Shown in pieces: positions 1 to 7,936 of a stretch of DNA of 33,631 nucleotides; positions within the stretch are counted from its first letter, which is position 1; every line of letters begins with the position of its first letter. The translations under genes were made by a program, and so were the position numbers. The notes beneath the pieces were generated by a model. The model was not told the DNA's origin. It saw only the letters and a program-made list of their open reading frames with translations, and made no database searches. The DNA comes from Alphaproteobacteria bacterium HGW-Alphaproteobacteria-6 (lineage in GTDB: Bacteria; Pseudomonadota; Alphaproteobacteria; Rhodobacterales; Rhodobacteraceae), in the NCBI GenBank assembly GCA_002841115.1, contig PHEC01000014.1:1-33631 (forward strand), in the 5' to 3' direction.

Positions 1-399
<399 letters not shown>

Positions 400-423
400 G
401 TCGGTTCCTCCGGTTCGCGCCGT

Positions 424-2085
424 TCAGACGCGCTGCATGTCGTATTCGCCGCGCAGACCGCTGCCATAGCGTTGCAGCGCGCCCGTCGCGCCAACCGCGT
501 TCGGGCGCTGGAAGATCCAGTTCTGCCAGGCGGTCAGGCGGCCGAAGATGCGGGTTTCCATGGTCTCGGGGCCGGCGAAGCGCAGGTTTGCCTCCATCCC
601 GGTCATCGCATCGGGGCTGAAGCTGGCGCGTTCCTCCATGAAGATGCGCAACTCGTCCTCCCAGTCGACCTCGTCGAAGGCGAAGGTCACCAGCCCGAGG
701 TCCAGCGCCGCCTCGGCGTCCAGGCCGGTATCAAGTCGCTCGGCCAGCCGGTCAAGCTGCGCCGGATCGCCGAGAAAGCGCGTGGCAAGCCGGCTGAGGC
801 CATTGCCCATCGGATAGCGGCCAAGGTTCGCGGCGCTGAGGCGGATAGTGGCCAGCGGTCGGTTGTCGCCCTCGAACCCGTCCAGCATCATGTAGCTGCG
901 GTCGGCGGCAAACAGCAGTTCCGCCAGCACCCCGGCAAAGCAGGATCCATGCTCGACCAGCGCCACCAGGCTGCGCGAGGTCATGTCGATCCGCTTCAGC
1001 AGGCGTTTCCAGTATTGCAGGATCTCGTTGGCCAGCCAGTGGTCGGCATGGGCAAGCAGCATCGCCTCATGCGCCGCGACCCGGTCGGGGTCGCCTTCGC
1101 TGCGAAAGACGATCAGGCCCAGTGCAGGTTCGTTCAGGCGCAGATGCAGGATCGCGTCGTCCAACTCGCGCGCCAACCGCAGCAGATAGCTGTCGGCGCC
1201 CTGCGCGACCAGCGCATCGGTATTGGCCGGCGGACCGGCATCGGGGCCGGCAAGGGTGACGGTGGCCCGGCGGGCGGCACGGTCGATGGCGACATCGACC
1301 AGCGAATACCGCAGCGATCCGCCGGCCGCGATCTGCCGCGCGATCGGGGTCAGGGCGATGCCGGTTTCCGGCGCCTCCTTGTCGATCGCCGCGGCGAAAT
1401 CGCGGGCCCGGTCGCGCACCGCCTCGTCGAACCGCGAATTGGCGATCACCTCGTCGACCAGCCGCCAGTCGCGGGCGCGCTTGCCCTTCACCCCCTCTTC
1501 GACCGAGCAGAAGACATCGGCAAGGTCGCGGCGCACCTTGCGCTTGTCGGTGACCCGGGTCAGCCCGCCGGTGCCGGGCAGCACCGCAAGAAGCGGCACC
1601 TCCGGCAGGGCCACCGAAGAGGCGCTGTCGTCGGTCAGCATGATGTGGTTGCAGGCCAGCGCCAGTTCATAGCCGCCGCCGGCGCAGGCGCCGCGGATCG
1701 CCGCGATGTATTTCTGGCCAGAATCGGCCTCGGCGGCCTCATAGGTGTTGCGGGTCTCGTTGGTGAACTTGCAGAAGTTGACCTTGTGGGCATGGGTGGC
1801 GCCGCCCAGCATGCGGATATTTGCCCCGGCACAAAAGACCCTGTCCTTGCCCGAACGCAGCACGACGACCCGGACGCCGGGATGCTCGAACCGCATCCGC
1901 TGCACGATATCGGCCAGTTCGATGTCGACGCCGAGGTCGTAGGAGTTCAGCTTCAGTTGATAGCCCTCGAACAGGCCGCCATCCTCGTCGACATCCATGA
2001 TCAGGGTGGCGACCGGCCCGTCATAGTCCACGCGCCAGTGGCGATAGCGCGACGGATCGGTGCGAAAGTCGATGATTTTGCTCAC
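424..2085 (-). CDS. boxC: Benzoyl-CoA-dihydrodiol lyase (ring-opening enzyme)
   Basis: BoxC opens the ring of 2,3-epoxybenzoyl-CoA hydrolytically, giving 3,4-dehydroadipyl-CoA semialdehyde and formate. The protein has 553 residues, the usual BoxC length, and consists of two crotonase-like halves. The first half shows the crotonase features VFCAGANIRMLGG (about residues 83-95) and an oxyanion-hole stretch IRGACAGGGYELALACNH, followed by PEVPLLAVLPGTGGLTRV. The second half carries GSCFAGVLAELLFAADRSYM. The start is GTG at 2085 (MSKIIDFRTDP), with GGAG about 7 bases upstream; no better start is evident. It is the first gene of a unit that continues into boxB, and its upstream region carries two operator-like palindromes. 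It acts in the cytoplasm on CoA esters. A very long open frame on the opposite strand is a GC-bias shadow. Confidence 0.96.
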   Translation of the reverse strand: MSKIIDFRTDPSRYRHWRVDYDGPVATLIMDVDEDGGLFEGYQLKLNSYDLGVDIELADIVQRMRFEHPGVRVVVLRSGKDRVFCAGANIRMLGGATHAHKVNFCKFTNETRNTYEAAEADSGQKYIAAIRGACAGGGYELALACNHIMLTDDSASSVALPEVPLLAVLPGTGGLTRVTDKRKVRRDLADVFCSVEEGVKGKRARDWRLVDEVIANSRFDEAVRDRARDFAAAIDKEAPETGIALTPIARQIAAGGSLRYSLVDVAIDRAARRATVTLAGPDAGPPANTDALVAQGADSYLLRLARELDDAILHLRLNEPALGLIVFRSEGDPDRVAAHEAMLLAHADHWLANEILQYWKRLLKRIDMTSRSLVALVEHGSCFAGVLAELLFAADRSYMMLDGFEGDNRPLATIRLSAANLGRYPMGNGLSRLATRFLGDPAQLDRLAERLDTGLDAEAALDLGLVTFAFDEVDWEDELRIFMEERASFSPDAMTGMEANLRFAGPETMETRIFGRLTAWQNWIFQRPNAVGATGALQRYGSGLRGEYDMQRV

Positions 2086-2158
2086 GGCACGTCTCCGGGC
2101 ATGGTCCTGTTCAGGATGCAGTCTAGGTCGAGCAGGGGCCGCTGTAAATCGTGTCTAT

Positions 2159-2223
2159 GCATGATAATGCTCTTATCTCGAATGAGCGCGCCAGCACCTT
2201 GGACGAACATTGCACTATAGTGC
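2159..2223 (-). promoter_or_regulatory. boxC-boxB promoter region with two operator-like palindromes
   Basis: Two copies of a shared motif lie between the hydrolase stop and boxC. The plus strand reads GCACTATAGTGC at 2212-2223, a perfect 12-base palindrome, and GCATGATAATGC at 2159-2170. Read in gene direction both fit GCAYTAT-N2-TGC, and they start 53 bases apart, about five helical turns. The motif recurs before bclA and dctP. The inner copy includes TATCAT, which could serve as a -10 element 74 bases or more upstream of boxC. That this is the binding site of the benzoyl-CoA-responsive repressor (BoxR type) or another local regulator is inference; no regulator gene lies in the window. I saw no convincing terminator for the upstream unit in 2086-2249. 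Confidence 0.6.
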
Positions 2224-2249
2224 TATTTAATGTGCGATATGAACGTGCG

Positions 2250-3068
2250 TCACGCTGTTTGCGGTATCGCCGCCTCGATCCGGCTCAGGCGGGCGGTGAA
2301 GTCGGCGACCGCCGCCAGCACCGCCTCGGGCTGATCGCGGTGCGGCGCGTGCCGGCAGTCGTCAAGGATCAGCCGGTCCACCGGCGCATAGCTGCGCGCC
2401 TCAAGCGTGTCGATCTGCGCCAGCGTTCCGTATTCGTCCTGCCGCCCCTGCACCGCCAGGACCGGCACCCGCAGATAGTCGATGACATCGCCGACATCCC
2501 AGTCGCGGAACCCCGGCGACAGCCAGGCATCGTTCCAGCCGCGGAAGGTATGGCCGGCGTCGCGGTGGTGCGGGGCCATGCGCGCGGCCAGATCCCCGGT
2601 GGCAAAGGCGTCGCGGGCACGGGCGATCGCGGCAAGTCCCATCGGTTCGGTGAAGAAATGCGGCGCCATCAGGACCAGGCCGCGCACCCGGAAATCGCCG
2701 GTGCTGCCGGCATGGATCGCGGCGATGGTGGCGCCGTCGGAATGGCCCATGAGGATGCCGCGGCGAAAGCCGGTCGCGTCCAGCACCGCGGGCAGGACAG
2801 CCATCGCCTCATGGGTCATGTAGTCGACCGGGCGCGGCAGGTCGGCCGGATCGGACCAGCCGTGGCCGGCCCGCGAATAGGCACTGACACCCCAGCCGGT
2901 AGCGGCGGCCAGCCGCTCCGGAAAGTCGCGCCAGAGCCCGAGCGAGCCGAGCCCCTCGTGCAGAAGGACGATGGTCGGCGCGGTGTCGGGCGCCGGGCCC
3001 CAGTGGCGCCATTCAAGCCGCTTGCCGCCGGCGGTCAGGGTCTCGGGGCTGGGGCTTGCGGCGGCCAT
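2250..3068 (-). CDS. Alpha/beta hydrolase of the benzoate cluster
   Basis: A 272-residue single-domain alpha/beta hydrolase. The nucleophile elbow is GHSDG within RGILMGHSDGATIAAIHAG, the oxyanion region is LLHEGLGSLGLW, and the acid and base are probably the Asp in QGRQDEYGT and the His in DDCRHAPHRDQP. It has no signal peptide, so it is cytoplasmic. The ATG at 3068 overlaps the bclA stop as TGATG, so translation is coupled. The reading frame stays open further upstream, but that stretch is an antiparallel shadow of bclA. Aerobic benzoyl-CoA clusters of other bacteria also carry a hydrolase described as a lactone hydrolase. A role as an ester, lactone or CoA-thioester hydrolase that removes a side product is plausible but is inference; the substrate cannot be read from sequence. 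Confidence 0.85.
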   Translation of the reverse strand: MAAASPSPETLTAGGKRLEWRHWGPAPDTAPTIVLLHEGLGSLGLWRDFPERLAAATGWGVSAYSRAGHGWSDPADLPRPVDYMTHEAMAVLPAVLDATGFRRGILMGHSDGATIAAIHAGSTGDFRVRGLVLMAPHFFTEPMGLAAIARARDAFATGDLAARMAPHHRDAGHTFRGWNDAWLSPGFRDWDVGDVIDYLRVPVLAVQGRQDEYGTLAQIDTLEARSYAPVDRLILDDCRHAPHRDQPEAVLAAVADFTARLSRIEAAIPQTA

Positions 3069-4606
3069 CAGGCATCCTCCCTGAGGCGAAAGCGCTGGAT
3101 CTTGCCGGTGGCGGTCTTGGGCAGGTCGGCGACCAGTTCGATCCAGCGCGGGTATTTCCACTTGCCGATGCGGTCCTTGACGAACTGCTTCAGCTCTTCG
3201 GCGATCCCGGCCCCCTGCCCTTCCTTCAGGACGACATAGGCCTTGGGCTTTTCCAGCCCGTCGGCATCGCGCCGGGCCACGACCGCGGCCTCCAGCACTG
3301 CGGGATGGGCGATCAGCGCCTGCTCGACCTCGAAGGGCGAGACCCAGATGCCGGAAACCTTGAACATGTCGTCGGTCCGCCCGCAATAGACCAGCCGGCC
3401 ATCGTCGCGGCGGGTATACTTGTCGCCGGTCCGGGTCCATTCGCCCTCGAAGGTGACGCGGGTCTTGCCGCGCTGGTTCCAGTAGCCCTCGGCGGCCGAG
3501 GCGCCGCGCACCAGCAATTCGCCGACCTCGCCGACCCCGACCTCGGCGCCGGCCTCGTCGACAAGGCGCAGCGAATAGCCCGGCACCGGGGTGCCGGAAG
3601 TGCCATAGACCACCTCGCCGCGGCGGTTCGACAGGAAGATGTGCAGCATCTCGGTCGAGCCGACCCCGTCGAGGATGTCGACACCCCAGCGCTGATGCCA
3701 TTTCAGGCCGATCTCTTCGGGAAGCGCCTCGCCCGCGGAAATGCAGGTTGCCAGCGGCGCCGCCGGGTGGCCGCCGGTGCCGTCCCAATGATGGATCAGG
3801 GCGGCGTAAAGGGTCGGCACGCCGCAAAAGATCGTCGGCTGCTCGGTGGCAAGGATCTGGCTGATGCTGTCCGGGGTCGGGCGGCCGTTGTAAAGCACCG
3901 CGGTCGCGCCGACCGCCATCGGAAAGGTCATGCCGTTGCCGAGGCCATAGGCGAAAAAGAGCTTGGCGGCGGAAAAGATCCGGTCCTCGGCGGTGATGCC
4001 CAGAATCTGCGCGCCGTAGCTGTCGGCGGTGGCGCGCAGCGCGGCATGGACGTGGCGCACACCCTTCGGCTGCCCGGTCGATCCCGAGGAATAGAGCCAG
4101 AAGGCGGTTTCATCCTCGCTGGCGGTGACGGTGGCGGCAGGCCGGGCACCAGCGAGAAAGTCGTCATATGACATTGTTCCGGCGGGGGCCTCGCCGCCGA
4201 TGACGACGATCTGGCGCAGGTCGGTCCCGGCGGCGGCCGGAAGGACCACGCCGGCCAGTTCGGCCGAGACGAACAGGATCGCGGCGCGGCTGTCGCGCAG
4301 GATCAGGTCGTAGACCGGGGCGGCCAGAAGCGTGTTGACCGGAATCGGCACGATGCCGGCCTTCAGCGCGCCCCAGAAGATCTGCGGGAACTCGATCTGG
4401 TCGAGAACCAGCATCAGCGCGCGCTCCTCGCGGCGGATGCCGGCGCGGGCGAGCGCATCGGCAACGCGCCCGCTGACCTCGGCCAGCCCGGCATAGCTGA
4501 GGCTGCGCCGCAGGCCCGCCGCCTCGCGAAAGGCTGTCCGGTCGCCGCGGCCCTCGGCAATGTGGCGATCGACGAAATGGCTGGCGGCATTTCCGTTGAC
4601 GGACAT
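3068..4606 (-). CDS. bclA: Benzoate-CoA ligase
   Basis: This ligase activates benzoate to benzoyl-CoA with ATP and CoA (EC 6.2.1.25), the entry reaction of the pathway. The 512-residue protein belongs to the adenylate-forming ANL superfamily. It has the P-loop YSSGSTGQPKGV near residues 171-182, GVGSTEMLHIFLSNR as the A5 motif, WTRTGDKYTRRDDGRLVYCG as the A7/A8 region, and GKIQRFRLRED near the C-terminus with the catalytic lysine. GVGSTEMLHIFLSN resembles benzoate/4-hydroxybenzoate ligases more than acetyl-CoA synthetases. ATG at 4606 is preferred because AAGGAG lies 6 bases upstream; a TTG at 4609 is also in frame. It is the first gene of a unit with the hydrolase and is preceded by two operator-like sites. 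A related aromatic acid such as a halobenzoate may also be a substrate. Confidence 0.93.
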   Translation of the reverse strand: MSVNGNAASHFVDRHIAEGRGDRTAFREAAGLRRSLSYAGLAEVSGRVADALARAGIRREERALMLVLDQIEFPQIFWGALKAGIVPIPVNTLLAAPVYDLILRDSRAAILFVSAELAGVVLPAAAGTDLRQIVVIGGEAPAGTMSYDDFLAGARPAATVTASEDETAFWLYSSGSTGQPKGVRHVHAALRATADSYGAQILGITAEDRIFSAAKLFFAYGLGNGMTFPMAVGATAVLYNGRPTPDSISQILATEQPTIFCGVPTLYAALIHHWDGTGGHPAAPLATCISAGEALPEEIGLKWHQRWGVDILDGVGSTEMLHIFLSNRRGEVVYGTSGTPVPGYSLRLVDEAGAEVGVGEVGELLVRGASAAEGYWNQRGKTRVTFEGEWTRTGDKYTRRDDGRLVYCGRTDDMFKVSGIWVSPFEVEQALIAHPAVLEAAVVARRDADGLEKPKAYVVLKEGQGAGIAEELKQFVKDRIGKWKYPRWIELVADLPKTATGKIQRFRLREDA

Positions 4607-4680
4607 CAAAGGCTCCTTCCTGCGCGGCAGTTCCGCCTGCCCGCGACCCTTGGCGGCCGGTGGCGTCAGCGGTGCCTTAT

Positions 4681-4721
4681 GTGGTATAATGCATCCTTGT
4701 TGAATTAGTGCAAGATAATGC
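4681..4721 (-). promoter_or_regulatory. bclA promoter region with paired operator-like sites
   Basis: In gene direction the sites read GCATTATCTTGC (plus-strand 4710-4721) and GCATTATACCAC (4681-4692), starting 29 bases apart. The same 29-base spacing separates the two sites before dctP. The left half GCATTAT is intact in both; the right half of the second site is degenerate. TTGCAC (about 4708-4713) followed at 16 or 17 bases by CATTAT/ATTATA is a possible -35/-10 pair on the minus strand, which would place both sites inside the promoter as expected for a repressor. This is inference from position. The dctM stop is only 16 bases further right, so the bclA unit has its own promoter rather than relying only on read-through. 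Confidence 0.6.
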
Positions 4722-4737
4722 TATGTTCCGGACCAGC

Positions 4738-6051
4738 CTAGCCGAGCAGGAACAGCGTGATCCCCGGAAAGAGCACCAGAATGGCCACCCGGATCAGGTC
4801 GGAGGCGACGAAGTAGAGCACCGCCTTGTAGGTCTCGATCATCGGGGTCTGACGGTCGATCGTATTGATGATGAACAGGTTCATCCCGACCGGCGGGGTT
4901 ATCAACCCGACCTCGACCACGATCAGCACGAGGATGCCGAACCAGATCGCCAGATGTTCGGCGCTCATCCCGAAATCCAGCGCCGAGATCACCGGAAAGA
5001 AGATCGGGATGGTCAGCAGGATCATCGACAGGCTGTCCATCAGGCAGCCGAAGATCAGGTAGAAGACCAGGATCAGCGTCAGCACCATCCACGGGCTGTA
5101 GCCCTGCCCGACGACATGGGCCGAGATTTCCTGCGGCACCCGGGTCAGCGCCAGGAACCCGTTGTAGAACCCCGCGCCCAGGACGATGAAGAAGATCATC
5201 GCGGTGGACCGCGCGGTGACGAAGAAGCTTTCCACCAGGCTATTGCGGGTCAGGCCACCGTTCAGCCAGGCGATCAGGCCGGTGCCGAAGGCGCCGATCG
5301 CGGCGCCTTCGGTCGGGGTGAAGACGCCAAGGTAGATGCCGCCGACCACGGTCACAAAGACCACAAGCACCGGCCAGACCGCGATCAGCGCGCGCAGCCG
5401 CTCGGCATAGGGCACCGGCGGGCGGGTTCCGGCCGCCGCCGGGTTCATCCGGACATAGACCGAGATGGTGATGACATAGCCGATCGCCGCCAGGATGCCG
5501 GGGATGAAGGCGGCAAGGAACAGCTTGGCGATGTTCTGCTCGGTCAGGATCGCATAGATCACCAGCACCACCGAGGGCGGGATCAGGATGCCGAGGGTTC
5601 CGCCGGCCGCCAGGGTCGCGGTGGAAAAGCCGCCGGCATAGCCATACTGGCGCAGTTCCGGCAGGGCGACCCTGCTCATCGTCGCGGCGGTGGCCAGCGA
5701 GGATCCGCAGATCGCGCCAAAGCCGGCGCAGGCGCCGATCGCCGCCATCGCCACCCCGCCGCGGCGATGGCCAAGCCAGCCTTCCGCCGCCTTGAACAGC
5801 GCCTGCGACATGCCGCCGAGAGTGGCGAAATGGCCCATCAGCAGGAACATCGGCACGATCGACAGAGAATAATTGGAAAAGGTCGTGAAGGTCTCGGTCT
5901 TCAGCTTGGCCAGCGCCACGACGCTGTTGCCGTTGATCGCCACCAGCCCGGCAAAGCCGGTCAGGAACATCGCCAGCCCGATCGGCACGCGCAGGAAGAT
6001 CAGGACCAGAAGGAACGGGAAGGACAGCAGGCCGATCTCGATCGCGCTCAA
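4738..6051 (-). CDS. dctM: TRAP transporter large permease subunit (DctM family)
   Basis: This is the large integral membrane subunit of a tripartite ATP-independent periplasmic transporter, which uses the ion gradient to import an organic acid delivered by the binding protein. The 437 residues form many hydrophobic segments and carry family motifs: PMFLLMGHFATLGGMS, CAGFGAICGSSLATAATMSRVALPELRQYGY, and LAAGGTLGILIPPSVVLVIY. GLITPPVGMNLFIIN near the C-terminus is also typical. The best start is a TTG at 6051 whose last bases overlap the dctQ stop (TTGA), giving SAIEIGLLSFPFLLV. The frame stays open upstream inside dctQ, but that part is a shadow. It is cotranscribed with dctP and dctQ. The shared operator motif and position next to bclA suggest benzoate or a related aromatic or alicyclic acid as substrate. 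Confidence 0.92.
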   Translation of the reverse strand: MSAIEIGLLSFPFLLVLIFLRVPIGLAMFLTGFAGLVAINGNSVVALAKLKTETFTTFSNYSLSIVPMFLLMGHFATLGGMSQALFKAAEGWLGHRRGGVAMAAIGACAGFGAICGSSLATAATMSRVALPELRQYGYAGGFSTATLAAGGTLGILIPPSVVLVIYAILTEQNIAKLFLAAFIPGILAAIGYVITISVYVRMNPAAAGTRPPVPYAERLRALIAVWPVLVVFVTVVGGIYLGVFTPTEGAAIGAFGTGLIAWLNGGLTRNSLVESFFVTARSTAMIFFIVLGAGFYNGFLALTRVPQEISAHVVGQGYSPWMVLTLILVFYLIFGCLMDSLSMILLTIPIFFPVISALDFGMSAEHLAIWFGILVLIVVEVGLITPPVGMNLFIINTIDRQTPMIETYKAVLYFVASDLIRVAILVLFPGITLFLLG

Positions 6052-6656
6052 TGCCCCGCCCCCGCGTCCTCGGCCAGCAGGATCCGCCCGGTCGCCGCCT
6101 CGGCGATGCGGACGGCCGCCATGTAGCAGCCGACGACAGCCGCGACCACGGCGGCGACAAGGCTGGTCGCATAGGCCCACCAGACCGGGAATTGCAGCAG
6201 GAAGGTCGTCTGGCCCGAGCGGATCTTGCTGTCCATGCCGGACTTGAGCTGCACCGCGATGATGATCAGCGCCGCGGCAAAGGCGATCTCGACCAGCATC
6301 TTCAGGATCCGCTGGACGCGCGGCGGCATCATGTTGGTGAAGATGTCGACGGCGGCATGGCCCGAGGTGATCTGGCAAAGCGGCAGGAAGGCGAAGATCG
6401 CAAAGGCCATGCCGGTCTCGACCAGTTCGAAATCGCCCGCAACCGGGCCGATCCCGATCGACAAAAGCCAGTTGGCCGGCCCGCCGGCAACCGATTGCAG
6501 GAAGGCGCCGTGCAACAGGCCGTTCAGGCTTCGCCCCAGGATCGAGGCGCAGACCATCACGACCAGCGCCGTCAGGACGATCCCGCCGAGGACTGCCATC
6601 AGCCGTGACAATCCGAGGAAAAAGCGATGCATGAACCGGACCCCCGCGTCGGTCAA
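6048..6656 (-). CDS. dctQ: TRAP transporter small permease subunit (DctQ family)
   Basis: This small membrane subunit pairs with DctM. The 202-residue protein has four predicted membrane segments: LMAVLGGIVLTALVVMVCASI, AFAIFAFLPLCQI, ILKMLVEIAFAAALIIIAV and a C-terminal one around WWAYATSLVAAVVAAVVGCYM. The conserved pattern of a hydrophobic segment followed by TSGHAAVDIFTNMMPPRVQ matches the DctQ motif in which the chain re-enters the membrane after a GH-V-V/I-D sequence. An alternative start at the ATG for MHRFF, eight codons in, would put the first membrane segment closer to the N-terminus. It is separated from dctP by a 54-base stem-loop spacer and overlaps the dctM start by four bases. 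Confidence 0.9.
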   Translation of the reverse strand: MTDAGVRFMHRFFLGLSRLMAVLGGIVLTALVVMVCASILGRSLNGLLHGAFLQSVAGGPANWLLSIGIGPVAGDFELVETGMAFAIFAFLPLCQITSGHAAVDIFTNMMPPRVQRILKMLVEIAFAAALIIIAVQLKSGMDSKIRSGQTTFLLQFPVWWAYATSLVAAVVAAVVGCYMAAVRIAEAATGRILLAEDAGAGH

Positions 6657-6657
6657 G

Positions 6658-6703
6658 GGCCGGGCGGGTGCGGCCCCGGCAAAGGGGTCGGGCCCGCCCG
6701 GCC
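6658..6703 (-). other. Intercistronic stem-loop between dctP and dctQ
   Basis: GGCCGGGCGGG at 6658-6668 is the exact reverse complement of CCCGCCCGGCC at 6693-6703, giving an 11-base-pair GC stem with a 24-base loop that fills most of the 54-base spacer. No U-tract follows the stem in the direction of transcription, so it is not a standard terminator. In transporter operons such a stem after the binding-protein gene commonly protects the upstream mRNA or partly attenuates transcription, so that binding protein exceeds permease. That role is inferred here. Confidence 0.6.
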
Positions 6704-6710
6704 TTTCCGC

Positions 6711-7751
6711 CTAGTTGGCGTAGGCGTCGATCAGCGTGCGCGCCTCGTCGATCAGCGCCTGGCCGTCGATGCCCTTGCCCTGCATCTCGGCCACCCAGTT
6801 GGCATAGATCGGCTCGACCAGGGTGCGCCATTCGGCGGTTTCCGCCGCCGGAACGGTGACGATGGTATTGCCGAGATCGACCGCGACCTGACGCGCCGGC
6901 CCGTCGGCGTCGGCCTGGGTGCCGCCGGCGAAGATCGAGAACTCCAGGCCCGAGTTCTGGTCGATCACTGCCCTCAGATCGTCGGGCAGCCCGTCATAGA
7001 CCGCCTTGTTCATCGCCAGAACGAAGGTCAGCACATAAAGCGAGGTGCCTTCGAATTCGGTGTGGTTGTGCACCAGTTCCGGCACCTTCAGCGCGGTCGT
7101 CACCTCCCACGGGATGGTGGCGCCGTCGATGACGCCTTTCGACAGGCCCTCGGACACGGCGGGCACCGGCATGCCGACCGGGGTCGCGCCGACCAGTTCC
7201 AGCAACTGGTTGACCATGCGCGAGCCGCCGCGGATCTTCATGCCCTGAAGGTCGGCCGGGTGGCGCACCGGGCGGTTGGTGTGGAACATGCCGGGCCCGT
7301 GAACCCAGGTGGCAAGGATGTGGACATCGGAAAACTCGGTGTCCTTCATGTGCCGCTCGAACATCTGCCAATAGGCGCTGGAGGCGGCGCGGGCATCCGC
7401 GACCATGAACGGCAGTTCGAACACCTCGGTCGAGGGGAAGCGGCCGGGCGTATAGCCGACCACGGTCCAGACCACGTCGGCGATGCCGTCGATCGCCTGA
7501 TCGATCAGTTCCGGCGGGGTGCCGCCAAGCTGCATCGAGGGGAAGCGGTCGACCTTGATCCGCCCGCCCGAGTCACGCTCGACATTGTCGGCCCAGACAT
7601 CCAGCACCAGCTTCGGCACATTGGCCTGGGCGGGCAGGAACTGATGCAGCTTCAGCGTGACCTCCTGGGCCAGCGCCGCAGAAGCCCCAAGCGTCAGGGA
7701 TGCCACGGCAGCCGCAGCCGCAATCCCGAAAAAACGTCTGCGTCCGGTCAT
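6711..7751 (-). CDS. dctP: TRAP transporter substrate-binding protein (DctP family)
   Basis: This periplasmic binding protein captures the solute and hands it to DctQM. The 346-residue precursor begins MTGRRRFFGIAAAAAVASL and is probably cleaved after ALA-Q at about residue 28. The RRRFFG sequence resembles a twin-arginine motif, so Tat export is possible. The DctP hallmarks are present: LQGMKIRGGSRMVNQLLELV with the substrate-clamping arginine, followed by GATPVGMP, and GVIDGATIPWE. The ATG at 7751 has a strong Shine-Dalgarno sequence (AGGGAGG). It is the first gene of dctPQM and is preceded by two operator-like sites shared with bclA and boxC, pointing to benzoate or a similar carboxylate as ligand. 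The ligand itself cannot be read from sequence. Confidence 0.92.
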   Translation of the reverse strand: MTGRRRFFGIAAAAAVASLTLGASAALAQEVTLKLHQFLPAQANVPKLVLDVWADNVERDSGGRIKVDRFPSMQLGGTPPELIDQAIDGIADVVWTVVGYTPGRFPSTEVFELPFMVADARAASSAYWQMFERHMKDTEFSDVHILATWVHGPGMFHTNRPVRHPADLQGMKIRGGSRMVNQLLELVGATPVGMPVPAVSEGLSKGVIDGATIPWEVTTALKVPELVHNHTEFEGTSLYVLTFVLAMNKAVYDGLPDDLRAVIDQNSGLEFSIFAGGTQADADGPARQVAVDLGNTIVTVPAAETAEWRTLVEPIYANWVAEMQGKGIDGQALIDEARTLIDAYAN

Positions 7752-7783
7752 CGGTCTTCCTCCCTGATGTGACCCGCTTTTAA

Positions 7784-7824
7784 GCATTATAGTGCGACTC
7801 ATGGCACGGGTTGCACAATAATGC
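7784..7824 (-). promoter_or_regulatory. dctPQM promoter region with paired operator-like sites
   Basis: In gene direction the two sites read GCATTATTGTGC (plus-strand 7813-7824) and GCACTATAATGC (7784-7795), 29 bases start to start, the same spacing as before bclA. The second contains TATAAT, an ideal -10 hexamer, so regulator binding there would compete with RNA polymerase. It lies 33 bases upstream of the dctP start. The rest of the gap up to the smr stop at 7937 shows no clear terminator or other element. Confidence 0.62.
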
Positions 7825-7936
7825 GATTCTTTTCTGTTGCCGGGGCCGCTCACTTTTCGTTGCCTGGCCTGCGCTTCGCCGACCCTGACCCATTGCGAAT
7901 CCTTCACAGCGGACAATAAGGCGACCGTCTGGTCAG

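Noticed and set aside
2250-3827. 525-codon minus-strand frame that could look like a hydrolase with a long N-terminal extension
   Set aside because: The first half is antiparallel-frame shadow of bclA. The true start is the ATG at 3068 coupled to the bclA stop.
4708-6126. 472-codon plus-strand frame
   Set aside because: Gln/Asp/His/Arg-rich shadow of the dctM gene.
4738-6831. 697-codon frame that could suggest a DctQ-DctM fusion
   Set aside because: The N-terminal third is in a different frame from the real dctQ protein and is non-coding. dctQ and dctM are separate genes overlapping by four bases.
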